From positions 15,314,001 through 15,378,000 of the forward strand of contig OX637295.1 of assembly GCA_951799445.1 (NCBI GenBank): a stretch of 64,000 nt of DNA, read 5' to 3'. The translations under genes were made by a program, and so were the position numbers. Below the pieces are notes generated by a model. It was not told the origin of the DNA and ran no database searches. It saw nothing but the letters and a program-made list of their open reading frames with translations. The DNA comes from Pseudisothecium myosuroides. Lineage: Eukaryota > Streptophyta > Bryopsida > Hypnales > Lembophyllaceae. Every line of letters starts with the position of its first letter. Within the stretch, counting starts at the first letter, position 1. This document shows, in pieces, positions 56,326 to 64,000 of the stretch.

Positions 56326-57183
56326 GCCCTACAGGGCCAAGGCCTTTTTTCTTTTTCTTTTATAAAAAACGCTCAAAACTATCATTTCTAGTACAAAGAG
56401 CAAAAAATTGAAAACTATATTTTTTTTGCCTATTTTATTGTAGGATATTTGCAGTAGACTAGTATAAAAATGTGTGAAAAAAGTTTCAAACACTTTGACT
56501 GCACAGATTGCAAGATGAATTCAAGATAAATTCAAAGTGAAGGAATCTTGTTTTTTGGCACCGCACGTGGCAAATTAGTTTATTACACTTTGCATCTTTA
56601 TAACTTAAATTTTTTGCATTATAGGTTTTGAATTGAATTTTTTTTATCATAAAGAGTTGAGTTGAGGACATAGAAAAAATTAAAATAAAAAAATAATGTG
56701 ATTTTCAAATTTTTTTTAATTGTTAAGTAGAAAAATGTAGATAATAGAGAGAAAAAAATTAATCATTAATAGCTCTTAGATGGAATTAAAAGACACTAAT
56801 TCCAATGGTAAGATTGTTCTAACAATCAACAGTAAGGTGTGGATCTTTTTTGAATTGCAAAAATGTGAAAATGGAGCTCCAAAATGGGTCTTATAAGTTA
56901 TTTTTTCTAAAAGATGCTTTTGTTGCCCCCAAAACAAGATGCTCCATAGTTTTCACATCACAAATCCAAATGGAATGAATCAGTTTTCCAAGTAGATAAA
57001 AATACAATGTATAAGAAACAAATTTTTAAAATTTTGATTTCAAGCTTTTGTAGATTTTTTTTTCTGCCTGTCAAGTTTAATTTTAGGCTTATTGTTGTAC
57101 CCTAGAGTATAACTTTTGCTCCCAAGCACCAATTGAAACTTGAGGAGGTCACTTTGCAAAAAATAGAAAACCACGTGAGTTAA
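56322..57183 (-). mobile_element. piggyBac-like TTAA element PB1, copy F, decayed
   Basis: Starts TTAA GCCCTACAGGGCCAAGG and follows PB1 in the same orientation as copy A (GGCCTTTTTTC, AACGCTCAAAACT, AACTAATTCCAATGG...). The far end is diverged. Homology to the left end of copy B is visible up to CCCAAGCACCAATTG, and the last TTAA-like site is at 57180. Confidence 0.55.
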
Positions 57184-58045
57184 ACTATAGGGTGCAGTTT
57201 ACTTTGATTCATTGGAGGAAAATTTTATAAATGATTTGGATCTACTTTAGTCTAGATTTAATTCTTGAAACATCATTATATGTAAAATAGGATATTAAAA
57301 AATCTCTTGATTTTTATAAAAAAAAGTAGACAAAAATTAGTATGAATAAAATCAGACAAGAAAAAAAATTAATTTTAGGATGAATATAATCCTTGGTCCT
57401 CCCATTAGAGGAATGAAAAATAATACATTTTAAACCATTTAAAGCTTTGGAGGTCAAATTCAATTTCTAAACATACTCAAATGTGAAAATTTTAAACTAT
57501 AAAATACTTCAAAACCAACATATAAGTAGAAATTAACTATACAATTGTATTTTCAATTGGAGGGGGGTATTTTGTCAAAATTATAGAATCATTCAATAGT
57601 GGAATAGGAAGATCATAGTGTATATTTGAATTGGATTATGCACATTTAAAAATGAGATTTTTGAAGATGTGTGCCTTTAGAGTTAAATAGAATTTATGTT
57701 AGAACTCAAAACTAAAAGTAAAGAGATTCATGAGTTTTTGATATCATCACCTCTCTGTTGCAAATATTTATATCAAGAATAATAGACTCACACATAGTGT
57801 CAAGATTCAGCTCTATTGATGTTCCCTTCTAAATACTACTTTTTCTAGTCAACAACCATCCTTCAATCCTACATTATTCAGTCCAACATGAGAGCCATGG
57901 GAAAAGATATCATAAGCCTGATCATTCCATTGTATTGACAATATGTTGGGTAAGGGACAACGCCCCTCTCACTGGGCTTTAAGGAAGACATCAACCTACC
58001 TAGTCCCTAACCGCTTGCAAGCGTCACTTAGTTCAACTGTTACGG
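57184..58045. other. No gene recognised; may include gypsy LTR
   Basis: AT-rich. If TGTTACGACC at 58058 (minus strand) is the LTR start of the downstream gypsy element, part of this stretch should be its LTR, but I could not find the other end. Confidence 0.35.
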
Positions 58046-58049
58046 CTTG

Positions 58050-59640
58050 GTCGTAACATTATTTCCATTGTAGGGTTCAAATTTTTGTTTGCGTGTTGTC
58101 CCCCTGTTGACACCACATGAGGTTTGATTCCCACTGCATTCGGATGGAGCCGGTAAAATTCCTTGACCGCGTCAGGGGCATTGCGTAAATTTGTTGTTGG
58201 TTTCAAGGTGTTCTATTCCGGTCTATAGCCTTCGCATGAAACAAGATAGTGGAGCTTTTTCCAACAACCACTTAATCGGAAATCCAAAATTTTGCGCACC
58301 TTCCACTCCATATCTCCCTCCGGGGTTATAATAGGTGGTGGTGGTTTTTGCCATCAACCTGGAATTGTATCTTGCCGCTATTTTTCAAGGAGGGATACAT
58401 GGAAGACATCATGAATGCAGAGTGTTCTTGGGAGCTTGAGTCAATACACCAAGTTTGATATTTTAGATGTGATCGGGAATGGACCCAAAAATTTTGAAGC
58501 CAACTTTTTGGATGGCGTTATGGTAGTTGTATAATCATGACAATGTAGTATTTTGTCCCTGACTTGAAAACTTGGTGGCAATTGACAAGCTTGATTGTAA
58601 TTTCTCTTGACTTGCTCCCTAGCAATCTTGATTATTGTCTTAATTTCCTCGTGTACTTCCTACAGGTGCCGAACTCTCTCTTCAGACCCCGGGACAGTTG
58701 AAGTGGTAGTCATTGCAAATGATAACATAGGATGATATCCATAGGTAGCATAGAATGGAGAGAATCTTGTGGCCGAGTGAAGTGTATTATTGTAAGCAAA
58801 TTCAGCTATGGGAAGTAGGTTTGACCAATCATCTTAGCGTTTAGTAGTGAACATTGGTAAAATTTGCTCCAACACTTGATTAACTCTTTTTGTTTGACCA
58901 TCCGACTGCGGGTGGAGAGTTGTTGTCATAGACGGTTGGATGCGGAGGAGCTCGTATAAGCGTTTCATAAGTTCAAGACAAAAATAGAATCACAATCAGA
59001 TATAATTTCATCAGGCATTCCATGATGTTTCTAAACGTGATCGAGATACAATGTGGCTGTCCTATTAGAGTTGATTGTCTCCATTGTTGGAATGAAGTGT
59101 GTTAGTTTGGTATTCTTATCAACAACCACCATAATTGAATTAGAAAACTTGCTATTTGGCAATTTCACAATAAAATCAGTTGACACCCATTTTCAAGTGC
59201 CTTAGCCGTTGGAATTGGTTGCAATAAGCCATATCGGGCATGATGTGTGGACTTGGAACATTTTCAGAGGTCGCATCTATCAACGGTGAACATATTGGCG
59301 CAAGGTTGGCCAATAAAAATTCGTAGCCACGAGATCCAGAGTTTTCGCCCGCCTTGGATGGCCCGCCGTTGGAGAGTCATGTCGGGATTGCAATATCTAT
59401 CATCTTAATTCTTTGTTGTCCAGAACCATCATTGCGTCACAGAAACAGAGAATTCCATTGCTAAAACAATAGGCTTGAAACCACTGATGGATGTTTAAGG
59501 GGCCTAATTGGTCCCATTCATAAAAAACGCCATAACTGACTTCAACGTTGCATCTTCAACGATGGCCAGCTTGATGTGTTCTACAATCTATAAAAAGGTT
59601 AAAAACTTACAATTTCCTTGAAACTAACAATGTCTAAACT
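58050..59640 (-). pseudogene. Ty3/gypsy retrotransposon integrase region, decayed
   Basis: On the minus strand, with several stops and frameshifts, the order is typical of Ty3/gypsy pol. A zinc-binding part shows NFYWPTL-type remains and HARYGLLQPIP (about 59230-59330). The integrase core follows, with STDFIVKLP and VVVDKNTKLTHFIP, then HGMPDEIISDCDSIF (about 58990-59190), holding catalytic Asp positions. HPQSDGQTKRVNQVLEQ (about 58870-58920) is the hallmark segment containing the usual catalytic region, with Gln-Thr-Lys where Gln-Thr-Glu is common. The C-terminal part continues to about 58290 with LGPFPI-like and HDVFHVSLL segments typical of the region before a chromodomain. TGTTACGACC at 58058 may begin the 3' LTR. 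Gag, protease and reverse transcriptase are not present in recognisable form. Confidence 0.82.
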
Positions 59641-59819
59641 ACCAAAATTAACCACAGCTCAAGTTCCCTCAAAGATTCCTCAGTTGTTGCACCAGAAGAG
59701 TATTACCACGCCTTGATCTACAAGTATTTGCTCTCAAACTCCTCTAAATTCTTGGAGTCTTTAAAGTCTCTATAAAGCTTGATGTGCTAACTTTACAAAC
59801 TTTCGCTTGATAAGTCTCT

Positions 59820-60210
59820 ATGTATGTTGTTTCATCAAGGTTGCCCAGTGAAAGAAGCATGAGTACTCCCAATAAATCATCATCAAGGATTGATCATTTG
59901 AGCAATACACAATTCGAACATCATTCTAATTGGCATGAGCATTGTCCGCCATAAAGCCTTTGAAGTCTAGATTAGGTAGGCCATTCTTCTCCATTACTCT
60001 GTTAAGGCATTGCCACATGACTTGCCCTTCAGTATCTTTTGATTGCATATTGCACATTGCAAGAGTCATAACCTTACAATAATACGAATTATATATGGAG
60101 CAATCGATACTCGATAGTGACCCAAATCTTTATATGCTTGACATAGTCAAACATGAGCCAACAATGTGCCAAATCTCCCACTAGTTGCATCCACCTTACA
60201 AGATCAATGC
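59820..60210 (-). pseudogene. Second Mutator-like transposase fragment
   Basis: Minus-strand remnants align with the copy at 9170-10248: VRWMQLVGDL and WLMFDYVKHIK with DLMKQMQSGGDL and WLMFDHVKRVK; YCKVMTLAMCNM with YCRVMTIVVCDM; FMADNAHAN with FMADSAQAN; and CFFHWATLMKQH with CLFHWTQSLEKH. Several stops and frameshifts are present. Its 5' side is cut at about 60211 by a GN element and its 3' side lies against the gypsy remnant. Confidence 0.75.
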
Positions 60211-60211
60211 C

Positions 60212-61164
60212 GAGTGATTGCAAAAAACAATTTTCCTGTTTTGCGTTACACCTTGCGTATTGATTTGATTTTTGGCCATAATTTTTGCGTTTCGGCTCCA
60301 AATGACTCAAAACTCACTGGCAAAGTAACCATGACTATTATATGTCTTGTCTAACTTTTTAGATTTCTTAAAAATGTTTTACTATCCAAAAACAAACCCT
60401 AATTTTATGTCACACTTGCCAATTTTGGGATTTTTTGAACAAAGTAGTAGCCAAAGAAATGAATTTAGAGCTAAAAGTTGGAGGGGATGGTCTTCTAGTA
60501 CGCTTTTTTAGCTATTGTTTAAAGAATTTTTTAAAATAATTAATTATATGTCATGTAGAAGTCCACAAAGTGAGCCTCTTTCTACTTGCTTTTTGAAACA
60601 TGCAAAAAATTATTTTAGTGTTTTTTTTTATGAATGACCATCTTTATATCATTTGAAGGAAAATCAGGCCCCAAAAGGCTGTGAGTTACCGGCTAGCGTT
60701 CTCCACTAGCCGTAAGGGAGGGGAAAAATTGTAAATTAAAAAAAACAAAAAAACGGAACACATCAAGGCCACTAACTGGCCAACAAAATTCACATTCTCA
60801 AAAGCCACCCTTTTGGAGAGCCCTCCTTCTGGCAGTCCTTTGAAGGCCTAAAGTTTTCTGTAATGAGAATTGTTACAAATGGCTAATTTCTATTTTATTT
60901 ATTTAATTTTTCCTATTTTCTACTAATTAAAACATCAAAGTATGTTTTTCTTAGATTTGGCACTTTCTAATTTTCCTACTTAGAGAATTTTTCTATGAAT
61001 TTCCTTTGGTAGTTACCTTCATCTTATAGATGAACACATTGGCCATATATATATATTTTTTTTTTTAAATTGATTTTTTAATTTTAAAGTACCTCCCCCC
61101 CTCCAAGCCGGGCATGAGTATTGTAAAACACAACAAAATTGGCAAGGGTTCCTTGCAATCACCC
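60212..61164. mobile_element. TIR element GN, copy at 60.2 kb
   Basis: GAGTGATTGCAAAAAACAAT at the left and GGGTTCCTTGCAATCACCC at the right are GN termini. It is inserted in, and truncates, the Mutator-like pseudogene. The interior shares segments with the copies at 27.4 and 39.3 kb. No transposase frame. Confidence 0.65.
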
Positions 61165-61499
61165 TACCGCTCTTGGGGTCGTCGACGATCATCTTAAACA
61201 AGTAGAGGTTTTTCTTGTCCCTGGCCATAAAATATGTTGCCATGAATGAATTCAATCTTTGTTTGTTTCTTCATTGCCAATAGGCAATCTATCTTCCTAG
61301 GCCTTAGTAGTAGGTGTCTTTGCCACTTTTTCTATTATGAAAAATATCCTAATATGGTGTCAAGGGAATTCCTACATAGACCATCTACAACATAGTGATT
61401 ATAAATGCCTAGATGAAAATTAACCTTCATTATGCCAGCTGCATAATAACATAGTAAATTCTACCCTCGCAAAAATTGACACAAGTGGGTGGTACCTTA

Positions 61500-62113
61500 C
61501 AAACTCTACAAACTACTAAAAAATCCTCAGGAGGAATTGTACCTAGGTGAAACAAATTGCTCATGTTCCCAGACCACTCCATCTCATTCCTCTTAGAATA
61601 CCTCTTTCAGTAGTCGCAAGCAGCGTTTGTGCATGCTAGGTGACTAATGTAAAAAGATTTTTAAACTTCAGATTTAAGTCATTGTGAATGTTGGAGTCAT
61701 CGTACATGACACCAAGTCTGACCAATGTAGTATTTATCCATGCCACTCATGTTCTTAGATGAAAAAGAGGTAGCTGATGACCGACATGGTTGCAACTCAA
61801 AGATAATGTTCCCATAAAAATTAGTTGGAAGAAATTGGACCTTCCAATACTCAATTGACTGAAAATCTACATTAGCTAATTCATTCATGGACCTTTGAAT
61901 ACCTGCTAGTTTCCAAAGACATTGCATGATACTAAAGAATTGGCAGTTTGTTGGACAAAAGAGAAGTTGTGATATGTTTGAAGTAGCGAGACTATTGTCA
62001 TGTATATAATTAGACTGCGTTGTGCCAACTCTTATAGAATCTGCTACGGTAAAGGATGTTGTTGAAGAATGATGACAAAGTTCTAGAGGCTCCCCCGCCG
62101 AGTTCCTTGACAA
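61500..62113 (-). other. Possible old coding relic, unassigned
   Basis: A 138-codon open frame at 61697-62113 and an adjacent frame near 61450-61600 (WSGNMSNLFHLGTIPPEDF) have mixed, non-repetitive composition unlike the AT-rich surroundings. I recognise no family. It may be the non-catalytic part of a transposon protein. No promoter or splice structure is evident. Confidence 0.2.
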
Positions 62114-64000
62114 CTCAAGTGTTGGACTTGAAACATCTCGTCTAGGGGGATTGAGATTACCACGACCGTTCTAATCATCTAATTGAAAAAGATTTTGAGA
62201 TCTCATTTACATTACTTTAAGAAATGGGACTTGTGCAATCATTGCAATGAATGCATCAAAATAGGGGGTCAAGATTTGTATTGAAGCGGTAATTACATCA
62301 TAACAATCCAAACACTTTGTATTAATGTAGAAATAGAATCCAAAATGCCCGTGGTTACTACTAATTTTTGACATAAAAATTGATTGAAGAAGAATATCTG
62401 AGTCAGATTGAATTCATTTTTCAATATAGATGGAGGACTAAATAAAATCATATCGGACAAGAAGCAAGTGACTTGAAATTTTTGCCTACATCATCAACAT
62501 GCAGATGAAGAAGAAAAGGTACCTTATAGCCATAGCTCTTATGGAGGCCATTACACAAACTAGAGAAGGTAGTTAATAAAATAAGGAGACCTAGAAGAAC
62601 TGACTAGTGCAAAGGCAAAGTAGAAGCAACAACGCGTTACACACTTATAGGTCAGTATTAAAGTACTAGCTTGAAAATTGCACAATAATTTATTATTATA
62701 GAGAAGTATTGATTATTTCAACGAGAAAATGGAGGCATATGTTTTTGCTTTTGATAGATATATATAGAAATTTTTTACATGTGGCTTTAGAGTACGAGCT
62801 TCAAAACTTAAAGTATTAGAATCTCAAAGGGCAGCAAAGATTTGAAATTGTTTAAAGTAATATTACATTGCCATGGTGATTGTATTTTGGTTAGAAAATG
62901 CAACAGTGACATATTTTTATTCTTTAGCAAGAGTAAGAGAGAGGGCGGAAATAAAATCACGTTTGCTGCTATAGAATACTATTGGTGAAAGAAGTTGTGA
63001 AACCTTTTAATTTTAATTTTACGTGTATAACCTAAGACATAACTCAAAGTTGCATGAAAGTAGCCGTATTATTTTTACATAGATCAGGAGTAAATTTAGA
63101 GCCACCTTGCACAATTATGATTTGCCAAAAGTCATTATCTTTAATCCTTTGCCACGTGTAGTCTCCAAGCGACAATTTGGGGGGGGCACTATATGTAATT
63201 TTCATTGGTAGCATGCATTCAAGCCCCTATTACATGGGAGCTATGTAGGTAAATTTTTAAAATTTCTAAATTCACCCTATTATATATACCTTATATTTCA
63301 TTTGAAATTTTTTTTGTACTATTTTTTTATATCCTATGTTCATTATAAGTACCTAAAATTGCAAAAAAAAATTCAAACACTTTCAAATACTAGGGTCATT
63401 GAAATTCATGACAGCAAACTACACATACAAACAATGATGTACAAAACATCAAGGAAATCATGTTGGAGTACTTGCAGATCCACAGTGCTTTCAAACCACA
63501 ATCACTTTCAAAGAGAAAGTACTTCTAAATTGAAACATTTCTAACACAAAATAGTTCAAAGCAAAGAACAAGTGAGGCACACAGAAACTAGAGAACTATG
63601 CACAAAGTATTCACGTCAAATTTGAAACATGCATTCAAGGTCAAAATGCATTGTGTAGATACAAGTGTATGTATTTCCAAACACAACATAAAGCATTTAC
63701 AGAGTTTACAAAATGGAGGCTGCATGTCAAAGTATCAGAAAGTCTACATCCAGAGGTCCACAATGCGAGAGCAATGTTCAAGCTAACAAAAGCCATACTT
63801 CACGTTCACCGTAAACTTTCTTACTTGCAACCCAAGATAACCCTTTAAATCCAAACCCTAGCAGAGTTTCAAAATCACTAAAACCATAATTTCTAAATAC
63901 AAATGAACATGTATGTACAAAATCAAAACCTCTTTAAGCAGTTTCTAAGAGTTGGAAACAAGACAACTGACACATCCAACCCTAAAGAGGAACTTTAGAC
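62114..64000. other. No gene recognised
   Basis: AT-rich with a poly-G run near 63180. Short frames at 63302-63848 have no recognisable motif. Confidence 0.45.

Noticed and set aside
60620..60745. Third short retroposon inside the GN element, with A-rich end
   Set aside because: No convincing flanking target duplication, and the segment may simply be GN interior.
61697..62113. 138-codon minus-strand frame as a gene
   Set aside because: No recognisable family or gene structure. Kept only as a possible relic.

Overview
The window looks like repeat-dominated nuclear DNA of a land plant. The evidence is a spliced gene for a bHLH protein with a plant-type ACT-like C-terminal domain, plant transposon types (Mutator-like, CACTA, Ty3/gypsy with chromodomain-type ends), short GT-AG introns and very low gene density. 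I cannot name the species. The low gene density and unfamiliar repeats suggest a bryophyte, lycophyte, fern, gymnosperm or streptophyte alga rather than a small-genome flowering plant, but this is a weak inference. Most old repeats are AT-rich and poor in CG. The LTR element at the left end and the bHLH locus are visibly richer in CG, which fits a younger element and a low-methylation gene.

Layout. 1-7.35 kb: a non-autonomous LTR retrotransposon with long purine-rich direct repeats and one broken Gag-like reading frame, no pol. 7.4-10.3 kb: simple repeats, a decayed four-unit 43-residue repeat protein and a broken Mutator-like transposase. 12.1-20.4 kb: four consecutive arrays with different unit lengths (irregular 175-450, about 350, about 136, about 150 bp) and unrelated spacers. 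All are built around one core palindrome, GTCTCGG-CA-CCGAGAC. The 136-bp array contains a clean five-unit inversion. 21.2 kb: a CACTA-type MITE with 3-bp target duplication. 21.8-31 kb: old terminal-inverted-repeat elements and AT-rich DNA. 32.2-32.8 kb: two tiny A-tail insertions with target duplications.

33.8-57.2 kb holds six 0.86-0.98-kb elements bounded by TTAA with CCC...GGG termini, which resemble non-autonomous piggyBac elements. One sits in an arm of a foldback element whose other arm serves as a built-in empty site. Between them lie the only confident gene, a three-exon bHLH transcription factor (44930-46845, minus), and a duplicated pseudocopy (36091-36797) that lost its DNA-binding domain. 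A roughly 350-500-bp upstream block occurs once beside the pseudogene and twice in tandem beside the gene. 58-61.2 kb is a nested wreck: Ty3/gypsy integrase, then Mutator-like transposase, then a TIR element. The last 2.8 kb has nothing I recognise.

The genes do not form a pathway. The main biology is one transcription factor locus embedded in transposons, plus an unusual palindromic satellite complex.
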